A DNA stretch of 64,000 bases from Psychromonas sp. MB-3u-54 (GCF_002836415.1 NZ_PJBP01000084.1:20819-84818), one strand, 5' to 3'. Counted from the first letter of the stretch, positions 42,071 through 51,637 are shown. Translations and numbers: made by a program. Notes: generated by a model not told the origin, from the letters alone.

Positions 42071-45000
42071 TCCGCTTTTTTGCGCGTCATCCAACCCTTG
42101 CAAACCTTATTATGCTCAGTTTTTTTGTATTAGGGTTAAGCAGCCTTAATTCCCTGAAACGGGAAACCTTTCCTGAATTTACGCCCCCTTATATTATTGC
42201 CACTGTTATTTATCCGGGTGCGTCGCCGGCAGAAGTTGAAGAAAGTATCTGCCTGCGGATGGAAGATGCCATTGACGGTTTAAGTAATATTGAAGAAACA
42301 ATATGTGATGCTCAGGAAGGCAGTGCATCACTCAGGGTCAAGCTTGGCGGAGATATTGATATTGGCCGAAGTTTGGTGGATATTCAAACCGAAATTAATG
42401 CGATTCAAGATTTCCCAAGTCAGATTGAAGCCCCTACTGTTAAAGAATTAGATTGGTCGGAGCCAGTTATTGATATTGCCATTTCCGCCGATCTGAGTTT
42501 GCCCGACTTAAAAGCTTATGCCGAGAATGTTAAACATCGTCTAAAAGTTGATGCAGACGTCAGCCTGGTGACATTGACCGGATTCTCTGCCCACCAAATT
42601 CGCGTTGAATTGAACGAAACGGCTATGCGCCGTTTAAATCTGACGGTGACAGAAATAGCCAATAAAATAGGCCGTCAAAATATCAAGATGCCGGTAGGCA
42701 CGATCGAACTGCCTGCTAAAAATTTATTAATTCGTTTTGATGAACGTAAATTAACACCGGCAAAAATAGGTGAAATCATTATTTCGTCTAACAGCGAAGG
42801 CGCTGTTGTACGCCTGAATGATGTCGCCACGATAACCGATCTTTTTGAACTTGAAGAGGCTTATACCCTTTTTAATGGCAAACCATCGGCCATGCTCAAG
42901 ATTCAAAAAAACAAAGCCGATGATGCCCTGCGTATTAAAGCCAGAGTGCAGGCTTTTGTTGAACATGAACAATTAGTCGCACCCGAGGGGATCACGCTAA
43001 CGCTGACCAACGATTTGTCATCTTTACTGCAGGATCGCCTTAGCATGTTATTAAGAAACGGCGCTCAAGGCATCGTATTAGTGTTTTTTTCAATGTGGTT
43101 ATTTTTCTCATTTCGTTATTCTTTTTGGGTCTCGGCCGGATTACCCGTCGCTTTTATGGGCGGACTGTTTGTGATGAGTTTGTTTGGTATCTCTATTAAT
43201 GTGATGACACTGGTCGGTTTATTAATGGCAATAGGCATTATGATGGATGATGCCATTGTTATCGCTGAATCCGTGGCCGCCCACGTAGAAAGAGGCTTTT
43301 CGGTCGATCAGGCGGTGATCAAAGGTGTCATAAAAGTAGCGCCCGGTGTTATTTCATCCTTCTTGACCACTATTTTTATCTTCGGCAGTCTGCTGTGGTT
43401 AGACGGGCAAATGGGGAAAGTACTCTCGGCAGTCCCTATGGTGCTGATCATCGTCTTAACAATCAGTTTGATTGAAGCCTTTTTGATCTTACCCAACCAC
43501 CTGAGGCATTCCCTCAATGCCAGTATAAATGACCAACCGCCACTTAAATTTAAGCGCATATTCTTAGAAAAATTCGAACACTTTCGCATTCACTCTCTGG
43601 TTAAGATGGTGACCTTAGTAGTTAAGTGGCGCTACGCAAGCCTGGGCTTAACTTTTGGCGTGTTGCTAATATCGGTCGCGTTACTTGCCGGCGGGATAGT
43701 AAAATTTGTTCCCTTTCCGGCGTTAGATGGCGATATTGCGGAAGCACGTATTATTTTGCCACCCGGCTCAACTCTAGAGCAGACTCAAAAAACCGTTGAA
43801 CATATTATCAGTGCGGCAAAATTAGTGGGCTCTCAGTATACGCAGGATAATAATGAACCCTCTCCATTAGTCCGGGATATCACCGCACAATATAATTTTA
43901 ATGCCGATGCGGGTGAAAAAGGTCCGCATCTGGCAACGGTGCGCTTGGACTTGCTCTCGGCGGAAATTCGTCATTCCTTAATTGAAGCATTTATTGAAGA
44001 CTGGCGTTTAAATAGCGCAGAACTGGCGGATCCTATTGCCATGGTATTTAAACAACCTGCCATGGGACCAGCCGGACGTGATATTGAAGTGCGGCTGCAG
44101 CATAATAATTTAACAATACTTAAAACAGCCTCGGTGGAACTGCAAACCTATTTACATCAATTTTCCGGGGTTAACAGCATTCTGGATGATATGCGTCCGG
44201 GTAAAGAAGAAATTTTAATTAAACTGAAAGACGGAGCGGAAAATTACGGGTTAGACGGTAAAACCGTTGCCGATCAGCTGCGGGCAGCTTATTTTGGGCA
44301 AACCGCAGATGAAATTCAGGCCGGAGCGGAAAACATTAAAATTCAAGTTCGCTTAAATAAAGATCAGGCGGCAAATATACAAGCATTGGGTAATTTCCCC
44401 ATTATGCTCGCAGGCGGTAAACACATCCCCCTTAATGCGGTTGCAACCTTTGACTATGAACGTTCCTTTGTGAGAATTCAACGGATTGACAGCCAGCGGA
44501 CGATCACCGTCATGGCAGACGTAAACAACAGCAAAGCCAATGCTTCAGAAATAATGAATAAAGTGCAGCGTGTATTTCTGCCTGAACTGCTGCTCAAATA
44601 TCCGGGTTTAAGTATAAATCTGGAAGGTGCCAGCAAAGAGTCGGCTAAAACGGCGAATTCCTTTATAAAAGGTTTTTCTATTGGCCTATTTGGTTTATTT
44701 GCAATTTTAAGCTTTCAATTTAGAAGCTATCTGGAGCCCTTCGTTGTCATGTTGGCGATTCCCTTGGCATTAATTGGCGTTTTTTGGGGGCATTGGTTAA
44801 CCGGGCATAACCTCTCAATGCCTTCTATTTTAGGCTTTGTTTCACTCGCCGGTATTGTGGTTAATGATTCAATTTTATTAGTGCAATATATCCGCCATCA
44901 TGTTGATATTGGTGAAAATATTTATGAGTCCGTGGTGAAAGCCAGTCGCGACCGTTTCCGTGCTGTTTTTTTAACCTCTCTGACAACCGCCGCGGGTTTA

Positions 45001-45207
45001 TTACCCCTGTTACTTGAAACCAGTTTACAGGCCCAGGTTGTTAAGCCTATTGTGATCTCGATTGTCTTTGGTATTTTTGCCTCTACGCTGCTGGTACTCT
45101 TTATTATTCCAAGTGCTTATGCGGTGCTTGCTGATTTTGGTTTAGTACACAAACATCAAGAATTTGAAGAAAAAATCATCGAAAAAAAGCAAAAATTCCT
45201 TGAGTAG
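42067..45207 (+). CDS. RND-family efflux pump permease (AcrB/HAE type)
   Basis: The 1046-aa protein has the RND layout of 12 membrane segments and two large periplasmic loops. The start (IRFFARHPTLANLIMLSFFVLGL) and YPGASPAEVEESICLRMEDAIDGLSNI are typical, as are the TM4 proton-relay aspartates in LMAIGIMMDDAIVIAESV and the second-half repeat SLAGIVVNDSILLVQYIRHH. It is a proton-driven exporter, probably of drugs, detergents or organic acids. The start is GTG overlapping the adaptor stop (GTGA). It is the last gene of the operon. Confidence 0.92.
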   Translation: MIRFFARHPTLANLIMLSFFVLGLSSLNSLKRETFPEFTPPYIIATVIYPGASPAEVEESICLRMEDAIDGLSNIEETICDAQEGSASLRVKLGGDIDIGRSLVDIQTEINAIQDFPSQIEAPTVKELDWSEPVIDIAISADLSLPDLKAYAENVKHRLKVDADVSLVTLTGFSAHQIRVELNETAMRRLNLTVTEIANKIGRQNIKMPVGTIELPAKNLLIRFDERKLTPAKIGEIIISSNSEGAVVRLNDVATITDLFELEEAYTLFNGKPSAMLKIQKNKADDALRIKARVQAFVEHEQLVAPEGITLTLTNDLSSLLQDRLSMLLRNGAQGIVLVFFSMWLFFSFRYSFWVSAGLPVAFMGGLFVMSLFGISINVMTLVGLLMAIGIMMDDAIVIAESVAAHVERGFSVDQAVIKGVIKVAPGVISSFLTTIFIFGSLLWLDGQMGKVLSAVPMVLIIVLTISLIEAFLILPNHLRHSLNASINDQPPLKFKRIFLEKFEHFRIHSLVKMVTLVVKWRYASLGLTFGVLLISVALLAGGIVKFVPFPALDGDIAEARIILPPGSTLEQTQKTVEHIISAAKLVGSQYTQDNNEPSPLVRDITAQYNFNADAGEKGPHLATVRLDLLSAEIRHSLIEAFIEDWRLNSAELADPIAMVFKQPAMGPAGRDIEVRLQHNNLTILKTASVELQTYLHQFSGVNSILDDMRPGKEEILIKLKDGAENYGLDGKTVADQLRAAYFGQTADEIQAGAENIKIQVRLNKDQAANIQALGNFPIMLAGGKHIPLNAVATFDYERSFVRIQRIDSQRTITVMADVNNSKANASEIMNKVQRVFLPELLLKYPGLSINLEGASKESAKTANSFIKGFSIGLFGLFAILSFQFRSYLEPFVVMLAIPLALIGVFWGHWLTGHNLSMPSILGFVSLAGIVVNDSILLVQYIRHHVDIGENIYESVVKASRDRFRAVFLTSLTTAAGLLPLLLETSLQAQVVKPIVISIVFGIFASTLLVLFIIPSAYAVLADFGLVHKHQEFEEKIIEKKQKFLE

Positions 45208-45323
45208 CTTTTCCCGGCATAATATTTTGTTACCCAGATCGACAAAACAACGCAACCCGGGAAATTCTGAGATAGGTGGTGCTATGCTGTATTGAATTCA
45301 CTTTTTTATAACGAGGGATCAAT

Positions 45324-45578
45324 ATGTTAAATGAAAACCATGCAATGATTATCGACTTTCCAGAGTTAACAAAAGACATTGTTCAGTTAACCCACCACGA
45401 TCCGTTATTTAAGCAAAAATCACAGCAATATCACGAGCTGGATTATAAAATTCGCCAACTGGAAATAGCAGGGACACCAACGGATGATCAACATAGCAGG
45501 CAACTAAAACAACAGAGAGCGACATTAAAAGATTTATTGTATCTGCAATTAACATCACATCATAACAGTCATCAGTAA
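45324..45578 (+). CDS. YdcH-family (DUF465) protein
   Basis: The 84-aa protein is a small helical hairpin with the family pattern DIVQLTHHDPLFKQKSQQYHELDYKIRQLEIAGTPTDDQHSRQLKQQRATLKDLLYLQL, as in E. coli YdcH. Its function is unknown; members are abundant small cytoplasmic proteins. The ribosome site GAGG is good and a terminator follows at 45636, so it is a single-gene unit although it follows the RND operon by only 116 bp. Confidence 0.85.
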   Translation: MLNENHAMIIDFPELTKDIVQLTHHDPLFKQKSQQYHELDYKIRQLEIAGTPTDDQHSRQLKQQRATLKDLLYLQLTSHHNSHQ

Positions 45579-45635
45579 TGCCGGTTTGCCTGAAGCTGTC
45601 TATTAAGATTTTTTGATTACCTGCATAAAGATCTG

Positions 45636-45659
45636 AGCATCAAAGTTTGATGCTTTTTT
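45636..45659 (+). terminator. Rho-independent terminator after ydcH
   Basis: AGCATCA and TGATGCT form a 7-bp stem with a 5-nt loop, followed by a run of five T. Confidence 0.8.
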
Positions 45660-45755
45660 CTTTGTTCTGCTCCTATTTCTAGCTCATTATCTAATACCCA
45701 CTCAAATAAACAGCCTGATCTTCGAGTCAATAAGATCCGCAAGTAGATATCTTAT

Positions 45756-46379
45756 TTAGCTTGCTAATATCTTCTTCACTTGCGCCAGTGCACCGCGATG
45801 ATCCTGATAATCTAGCGCAATGGGATGAAGATTCCCCTGATGCGACAAGACCATTGAAGGAAAGCCCTGAATAGGTAAGCGCCCTGCTAATGCTAACTGT
45901 TGCTTAAATTCATTTTCCAATTTTTCCGAGCTTAAATCCTCACTGAACTGTTTAATATTCAAGCCCAGTTCTTTCGCCAAAAAAAGATGTGTATCAATAT
46001 TCGACGGATTCATCGCCCTTAAATAATACGCTTTTTGCAGGGCAATATTCATATCATGCTCAGCATTTTGCCAGCTCGCCGCTAATACGGCGCGGCAGGC
46101 AGGATAGGTTGAGCGTCTGGGGATATTTTCCGACCAGAAATTGTAGTTAAATTCAGTTCCGAGGAAATGGTTAATTTTCTGCCAATAACCACGAATAGCC
46201 TGCTGCTGTTCGCTGGGCATAGGCAGATCACTGTCGGGCGCCAGCCCCCCTAATACATATTGAACGGGTAATAACCTCGATAGATGCGCCTCTAATTTTT
46301 GCCATTCGGGCAAGTGTGCCCAGCACCAACTGCACATCGGATCATGCACATAATAGAAACAGCTTTTACTGCTAGTCAT
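45756..46379 (-). CDS. DsbA-family (thioredoxin-fold) protein with CSWC motif
   Basis: The 207-aa protein starts CFYYVHDPMCSWCWAHLPEW, a DSBA-like thioredoxin fold with the redox pair CSWC at about 16-19 and no signal peptide, so it is cytoplasmic. The helical insert (YPACRAVLAASWQNAEHDMNIALQKAYYLRAMNPSN) and late cis-Pro loop (IQGFPSMVL) fit the FrnE/2-hydroxychromene-2-carboxylate isomerase-like branch. A disulfide isomerase or GSH-dependent reductase role is likely, with the substrate unknown. The start has a strong AAGGAGA site. Confidence 0.83.
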   Translation of the reverse strand: MTSSKSCFYYVHDPMCSWCWAHLPEWQKLEAHLSRLLPVQYVLGGLAPDSDLPMPSEQQQAIRGYWQKINHFLGTEFNYNFWSENIPRRSTYPACRAVLAASWQNAEHDMNIALQKAYYLRAMNPSNIDTHLFLAKELGLNIKQFSEDLSSEKLENEFKQQLALAGRLPIQGFPSMVLSHQGNLHPIALDYQDHRGALAQVKKILAS

Positions 46380-46837
46380 AACGGGATCTCCTTAAGGAAA
46401 TAATGCAGTATATTAATACGGCATACGCATTAATAAAGAAGCTCAATCATAACTGAATAATCAAAATTCCCTTAACTACTTTATCTATCGTCCTTTTTTA
46501 AAGCTGAATTATGTAACCAGCAGTATTTGTTGGATTCGAAAAATGGCGTTACTGTTATTTTATCTTTACACATCCATCGCGTCTGACAGACGGAAGAAGC
46601 TCAAGATCAGTTTCATCAGCGACAGAGAATGAGCGGCGTATTTATCGCACCGGGTACCTTGCAATCCGGTAAAGAAACCATGTTGTACGGCTGCCACTAT
46701 TGAGTCACTAGGAGCCTGACCGAGAATAGGCTTCTAGTAATAACCGTTCAGGACGAATTTCACTAGAGGCATTAGCACTCACAAAATCGCGGCGAATATC
46801 AGACAAAAACGTCGAGCAGTTAATAACATATACAAAC
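46380..46837. other. Gene-poor stretch, possible transposase relic
   Basis: No intact gene is seen. On the minus strand at about 46730-46850, a frame reading FLSDIRRDFVSANASSEIRPERLLLEAYSRSGS vaguely resembles the start of IS5-type transposases (SIPPERLLRA...). A sequence at about 46420 (CATACGCATTAATAAAG) resembles one end of the MITE family without its partner. Both are weak. Confidence 0.3.
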
Positions 46838-47989
46838 TCATTGCTCCTGCATTGATTTACCATTAACACGGATAACACTGCCGTTGTTACCGTATACATC
46901 ACTGGCCATTTCCATTAAAACAAAGGGTATTTTTTGATTTATGCGCTGTGCTTGCGCAACATTGATCGCTATATCCGGAGGAAAAATCTGGCCAACCGGC
47001 AGATCACCGGGCGCTATTTTCCCTTTTAAAATCTGTAAGCCGTACAAGCCGGCCTGATTAGCATTATTGACAAAACTTACCCCAAAGGACATTAAAGCAC
47101 TGTCCGCTCTGTTACGAACCACATCGGGTACCGCGGAAATAACCGCTAAACTACCGGCATAGAGGTTAATTTCTTTCATTCTTGCCAGTAAACTTGAACT
47201 GCCGGTTAACCATAATATGCTGCTGCTTAATGTCGGATCGCCTTCTTTTAACGTCTTTATCGCCCTGTCCATCGACACGTCTAAGGCAAGCGATGGATCA
47301 TCTCGATCGACAACAATGTCAATAATCTTCACCCCATTTTTTTCTGCAATTTTTTTCAGGGGCAGATACTGGGTAGCATAAGCACTTTGATTATTTTTCG
47401 CATAGAGCACGCCGATTTGTTTAAGCGATGGTTTAAAGCGCTGCATATATCTTAATGTCACCGAAGCCGGTAAATTAAGTGAGGTAAAAGCAAAATTATC
47501 CCCGGAACCATGGATATTATCGATCAGCCCTAATAAGACAGGATCTTTCGCATTCACTGAGACGACTGGAATTTTCCCGCCTGTATAAGACTTTCGCATT
47601 GCAACAGTGGCCGTTGAACCAATGCTGTAAATCAGATCAACTTTATTCTCTGCATCGGCAAGCATATTCATTAATGCTGCAACGTTATCGGCCCCGGGTT
47701 GACTCGGCAGTTTTCTAACCAGAATATGTGCCTGCGGCAATTCACGAGCGTATATTTCCAGTAATTTTTTTAGCGCAATATCATAGGATTTAGCCTGACG
47801 AGAGACGATCATTAATATTTTTGGTGCCGATTCTAGCGGCATAAATTCAACCCCCTGTGCCGTCGTTTTTATCTGCCAGTGGCTGTTTTGCTGCGGTTTT
47901 AAATCATCACCCAGCCAAACGGGCCACTGCTCAGCGGCGATTAGACTTGAGTTCCATAATAAAACAAGCATCAGTAATACTCTGATCAT
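46838..47989 (-). CDS. ABC-type substrate-binding protein (DUF534/ABC_sub_bind family)
   Basis: The roughly 383-aa exported protein (signal MIRVLLMLVLLWNSSLIAAEQ) has a two-lobed periplasmic binding fold. Relevant blocks are KVDLIYSIGSTATVAMRKSY, IPVVSVNAKDPVLLGLIDN, LKQIGVLYAKNNQSAY and VISAVPDVVRNRADSALMSFGVSF, ending in QIFPPDIAINVAQAQRINQKIPF. This family occurs as free binding proteins and as sensor partners; the ligand is unknown. ATG at 47989 overlaps the stop of the upstream MFS pseudogene (ATGA) and has an AAGGAAG site, so the two once formed an operon. With the MFS broken, this gene may be an orphan. Confidence 0.78.
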   Translation of the reverse strand: MIRVLLMLVLLWNSSLIAAEQWPVWLGDDLKPQQNSHWQIKTTAQGVEFMPLESAPKILMIVSRQAKSYDIALKKLLEIYARELPQAHILVRKLPSQPGADNVAALMNMLADAENKVDLIYSIGSTATVAMRKSYTGGKIPVVSVNAKDPVLLGLIDNIHGSGDNFAFTSLNLPASVTLRYMQRFKPSLKQIGVLYAKNNQSAYATQYLPLKKIAEKNGVKIIDIVVDRDDPSLALDVSMDRAIKTLKEGDPTLSSSILWLTGSSSLLARMKEINLYAGSLAVISAVPDVVRNRADSALMSFGVSFVNNANQAGLYGLQILKGKIAPGDLPVGQIFPPDIAINVAQAQRINQKIPFVLMEMASDVYGNNGSVIRVNGKSMQEQ

Positions 47990-48570
47990 GCACATACTTC
48001 CTTAGTTGAATTTTTATCAAAAAATGCGAATAAAACACAGGCGAGAATAAAGAAAGCAGCCAATACAAACATCGCCTGCTCAGCACCAAACCAAATCAGC
48101 ATCGATCCCCGACGTTTTTTCTGTGCTTGCATCGACGGTAATAGAACACTGAACAGTGTCATAAACAGACCGATCCAGGCAGCCAAAGTAAAGGTTCCCT
48201 GATCACCAAGATAATCAGCTAATAATGCACCGACAGCCACACCTGCAATAAAACCACCATTAAAGCAAAAAACAATAATACCGGCAGCCTGAATCTTATA
48301 ATTTTGAGTGCTGAAACGCAGTATATAACCTTGAACAGCAATAAAAACAAGAGCTTGACCAATACCGGATATCAGTCGCGCAAATAATGTACTTATTAAA
48401 CCTAAATCAGTACCCAGCAGCCGAGTGTCGAAAATAAAAGACCGATCAGCAGGACGCTGCGGATATTGTAAATTTCAATCAGTCGGGCGGCTGGCCGACA
48501 ACAGGGTTAAAGAAAAACCGACAAAGTAGAGGCTAATCGTTTTTTTTCGGCAAAAAAGGCAACAATGCAA
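47986..48570 (-). pseudogene. Decayed MFS transporter
   Basis: The 3' half is an open frame (LFARLISGIGQALVFIAVQGYILRFSTQNYK, then QAAGIIVFCFNGGFIAGVAVGALLADYLGDQGTFTLAAWIG, ending at 47986). Upstream it continues only with frame changes: RLIEIYNIRSVLLIGLLFSTLGCWVLI is in another frame and ends in a stop. ISLYFVGFSLTLLSASRP begins the remnant. The N-terminal half is gone, replaced by a heptamer repeat and an IS30 relic. It overlapped and presumably was co-expressed with the binding-protein gene downstream. Confidence 0.8.
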
Positions 48571-48576
48571 ACATAT

Positions 48577-48640
48577 AACCCATTACCCATTACCCATTAC
48601 CCATTACCCATTACCCAATACCCAATACCCAATACCCAAT
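48577..48640. repeat. 7-bp tandem repeat (TTACCCA, then ATACCCA)
   Basis: Six heptamers of the TTACCCA type (the first TAACCCA) are followed by about four of ATACCCA, head to tail, at the broken end of the MFS pseudogene. It is a likely variable-number locus. Confidence 0.9.
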
Positions 48641-48659
48641 CAACAACGATGCCAGATTT

Positions 48660-48950
48660 ATGCCTTAAATAAGACAGGGTTGAGCCAAAATAAAATAGCA
48701 AAGCAACTAAGTGTTAGCCAAGCAACGATTAGCAGGGAATTTTTCGGTATACAGGTAAGCGTGGTTATCGTATTAAGCAAGCTCAAATATCATCAACCAA
48801 GCAACGATTAGCAGGGAATTTTTCGGTATACAGGTAAGCGTGGTTATCGTATTAAGCAAGCTCAAATATCATCAGCCAAGCAACGATTAGCAGGGAATTT
48901 TCCGGTAGACAGGTAAGCGTGGTTATCGTATTAAGCAAGCTCAAATATTT
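48660..48950 (+). pseudogene. IS30-family transposase relic, with a 79-bp tandem triplication
   Basis: The frame KTGLSQNKIAKQLSVSQATISREF matches the IS30 N-terminal HTH. After one base shift it continues GKRGYRIKQAQIS, as in IS30 (GQRGYR-x-KQAQ). The segment from GCAACGATTAGCAGG through the KQAQ codons is repeated three times with a 79-bp period (landmarks at 48722, 48801 and 48880). Since 79 is not a multiple of three, none of the copies can extend the protein. Confidence 0.78.
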
Positions 48951-48989
48951 ATGATGTTGCATTAAGACCAGTAAAAAATCACCGCTCTA

Positions 48990-49300
48990 TTTCTTATCAA
49001 TTACGTCATCAATTTGTTATTCGCGCCGGATATTGGTCGTTTTATTGCCCGTATTGGAGAACAACGGGCAATAACAATTGAATATATTGGACTTATTATC
49101 CTCTTTGTTGGTTACGCTTTTGTTGACCCCGCTAAACTTGCAGCCGCATTATATGTTACCAACCACCCGCGGTTATTATTCCTGCCCTGCTTGGTCTTTT
49201 ATGGCTGCATTTGCCACCGCTCGTGTTTTCATCGTAACCGGTTTTTCCGCATACTCGCTGCTGCTGATTCCACTTTCACCCTCACCAGAGAATGAAGTTA
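48990..49300 (+). pseudogene. Fragment of a second MFS transporter
   Basis: The frame LFAPDIGRFIARIGEQRAITIEYIGLIILFVGYAFVDPAKLAAALYVTNHP is a typical late MFS segment. It then continues only after a frame change (AVIIPALLGLLWLHLPPLVFSS, then a stop). A central piece appears deleted between ALYVTNH and IPALLG. It is on the opposite strand to the MFS relic at 47986, and the two are separated by the IS30 relic. Confidence 0.7.
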
Positions 49301-49507
49301 ATTGGCATTGGATGACAAAAAAAAGGAGTATAGTATTAGATAAAAAGTGCGACTGATTAACGCACAGTATAAATATTGACCAAAAAAAGCAGAATTATTG
49401 ATGGTGAGAAATGAAAGCGAATAATTGCTGATGTAAATGGTAGAAATTTTAATTATCCCATGGTCATTAATACTTTTATTAATGATATTACGGGGTATAG
49501 TTCAGTT

Positions 49508-49552
49508 CATTCGAATGCTTTATCTTAGCCGCTAGTATTCGAATACTATAAT
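49508..49552 (+). promoter_or_regulatory. Paired TTCGAA palindromes and -10 box upstream of maeA
   Basis: CATTCGAATG (49508-49517) and TAGTATTCGAATACTA (49533-49548) are perfect palindromes sharing the core ATTCGAAT, with centres 28 bp apart. The second overlaps a TATAAT (49547-49552). They look like tandem operators for a dimeric regulator. With this -10 the leader would be only about 10 nt, so the promoter call is tentative. Confidence 0.55.
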
Positions 49553-49568
49553 AATAATGGAGAGCGTA

Positions 49569-51284
49569 ATGGGTAAAGGTAAATATTTAAAATGGGAAGA
49601 TTCTGAAGGTAACGTTTTTAGACCTGTTTCCCTTACCGGAAACGAATTACTCAACAATAGGACGCTCAATAAGAGTACGGCATTTACTTATCAAGAGCGT
49701 GAAGATTTTGATCTTAATGGTCTTTTACCACCACGCGTACAAACCTTTGAAGATCAACTGAAACGGGTTTACCAGGGATTTAGCAGTTCCTCTACGGATA
49801 TTGAAAAGTACCAATATTTACGTGCCTTGCAAGATAGAAATGAAACATTATTTTATGCACTTATCTCACGTCACATTGAAGAGATGACGCCTATTATCTA
49901 TACCCCGACGGTAGGTAAAGCCTGTCAAGAATTCAGCCATCGATTTCAGATAGCCAGAGGACTTTATTTAACAACGGATAATATTCATGATGTCGGCAGC
50001 ATGGCACGAGAGTTTACAGGTAAAGATATCCAAATTATCGTTGTAACAGATAGTCAGGGCATTCTTGGCATTGGCGATCAAGGCGTTGGAGGAATGGGCA
50101 TACCGATTGGTAAATTATCACTTTATACCTTAGGTGCGGGTATTCACCCGGATCATTGCATGCCAATCGCATTAGACATAGGGACAGATAATCAGGATTT
50201 ACTTGCTGATCCTATGTATTTAGGGATTCCCAAAAAACGTTTAACAGGTGAACCTTATAAAGCGTTTATTAAAACCTTTGTTGAACAGGTGAAATTACAT
50301 TTTCCAAAAGCCGTTTTGCAATGGGAAGATTTCAGTAAATCTAACGCCTTTGATAATTTATCTGATTACGAAGATGAATTGCCATCATTTAATGATGACG
50401 TACAAGGCACCGGCGCTGTTGTTCTGGCTGGAGTCATTGGTTCCACAAAAATGAAAGGTGAAACATTAGTCGATCAGATTTATGCTGTTTACGGCGCAGG
50501 AGCCGGTGGTGTTGGTGTTGCCGATCAAATTTTTGCGGGTTTACTTAAGGAAGGTCTAACCCACCAGGAGGCGCGCGATAGAATATTTATCCTCGACTCC
50601 CGCGGTGTGGTCTTTGCAGATAGAGAAGGTTTAGATGAATACAAAAAACGTTTTGCTAAACCTATTGAGTTAGCAAAAGATTGGCAACTGGCAGAAACCA
50701 ATAAGGTCGGCCTTACGGAGTTAATCGATAATGTTCCCGTTACGGTTTTATTAGGCTGCAGTGGTGTGGGCGGTGCATTTAAAGAGCATCATATTAAGAA
50801 AATGTTAGATCATACCCCACGACCTATGATCTTCCCGCTTTCTAACCCGACCAGTTGTTGTGAAGCGGTGCCGGAAGATATTTATAAGTGGTCCGATGGC
50901 CAAGCTATTGTTGCAACGGGCAGTCCCTTTGATGATCTGCATTTTAAGGACAGTCTCTATCGCATCGGACAAGGAAATAACGTCTTTATTTTCCCCGGTG
51001 TCGGGCTCGCAGCAATCACAGCTGAAGTGAAAAAAATCACTAAGGATATGTTTACTACTGCATCTTTTGCATTAGCCGATTATGTGTCACAAGAAGATCT
51101 TGATGCAGGTTGCGTATTTCCAAAAATTAGTGAGCTGAGAGATGTTTCTCTCCATGTTGCTAAGGCAATACTTGAGCAAATTAAGCAAACGGATCCGGAG
51201 TGTCTCCTACGTGATAAAGATATCACTAAAGAACTTGCATTACGGATGTGGGAACCGGCATACCTGCCCTATCGCAGAGCTTAA
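49569..51284 (+). CDS. maeA: NAD-dependent malic enzyme
   Basis: From ATG at 49569 (GGAG site) the protein is 571 aa, the size of bacterial MaeA/SfcA. It has YTPTVGKACQEFS, VTDSQGILGIGDQGVGGMGIPIGKLSLY and the metal-binding FNDDVQGTGAVVLAGV. The nucleotide-binding GAGAGGVGVADQI, the PMIFPLSNPTS block and GSPFDDLHFKD are also present. It converts malate to pyruvate and CO2 with NAD, linking the TCA cycle to pyruvate. Twin palindromes at 49508/49533 suggest tight control, and a strong terminator follows. An upstream ATG at 49557 is less likely. Confidence 0.93.
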   Translation: MGKGKYLKWEDSEGNVFRPVSLTGNELLNNRTLNKSTAFTYQEREDFDLNGLLPPRVQTFEDQLKRVYQGFSSSSTDIEKYQYLRALQDRNETLFYALISRHIEEMTPIIYTPTVGKACQEFSHRFQIARGLYLTTDNIHDVGSMAREFTGKDIQIIVVTDSQGILGIGDQGVGGMGIPIGKLSLYTLGAGIHPDHCMPIALDIGTDNQDLLADPMYLGIPKKRLTGEPYKAFIKTFVEQVKLHFPKAVLQWEDFSKSNAFDNLSDYEDELPSFNDDVQGTGAVVLAGVIGSTKMKGETLVDQIYAVYGAGAGGVGVADQIFAGLLKEGLTHQEARDRIFILDSRGVVFADREGLDEYKKRFAKPIELAKDWQLAETNKVGLTELIDNVPVTVLLGCSGVGGAFKEHHIKKMLDHTPRPMIFPLSNPTSCCEAVPEDIYKWSDGQAIVATGSPFDDLHFKDSLYRIGQGNNVFIFPGVGLAAITAEVKKITKDMFTTASFALADYVSQEDLDAGCVFPKISELRDVSLHVAKAILEQIKQTDPECLLRDKDITKELALRMWEPAYLPYRRA

Positions 51285-51291
51285 AACCACC

Positions 51292-51320
51292 AGCCCTGTT
51301 ATTTAACAGGGCTTTTTTTT
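51292..51320 (+). terminator. Rho-independent terminator of maeA
   Basis: AGCCCTGTT and AACAGGGCT form a perfect 9-bp stem with a 4-nt loop, followed by eight or so T, right after the maeA stop. Confidence 0.92.
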
Positions 51321-51392
51321 AACGGCTAACCTATTATTTCGTCAAAACTCAACTCCTGGGTTACCAATAAACGCTTTATAACCCGCAACTTA

Positions 51393-51637
51393 TACCAAAC
51401 CCACTCATATTTAGGCACCGGAAAAACGCATCAAAGCAAGGCATTGATTGCAGTAACGAGTTGTTCTAATTACACAAAATTGTATGGAACGATTTTGAAC
51501 AGCTTTAGCTGGCCACGAAGGGGGGAATAACAGGATGTTATTAATCAAATCAAGCACAAAGACTAAAACGACGTTTTATGTCTCGCTAGGATATGTTTTA
51601 ACTCGCATAAATGAGCAGAAAATTAATGGATTTAGTA
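51393..51637. mobile_element. Diverged MITE-like element, copy D
   Basis: The left end TACCAAACCCACTCATATTT roughly inverts to the right end AAATTAATGGATTTAGTA. The interior contains GGAACGATTTTGAACAGC and TTTAGCTGGCCACGAAGG followed by AACAGGATGTTAT, the core shared with copies A and C. It is more diverged than those copies, with uncertain ends and no clean target duplication. Confidence 0.6.

Noticed and set aside
46708..46902. 64-codon minus-strand frame overlapping the 3' end of the binding-protein gene
   Set aside because: It overlaps a real gene in another frame and has no ribosome site. Only a vague IS5-transposase resemblance was noted.
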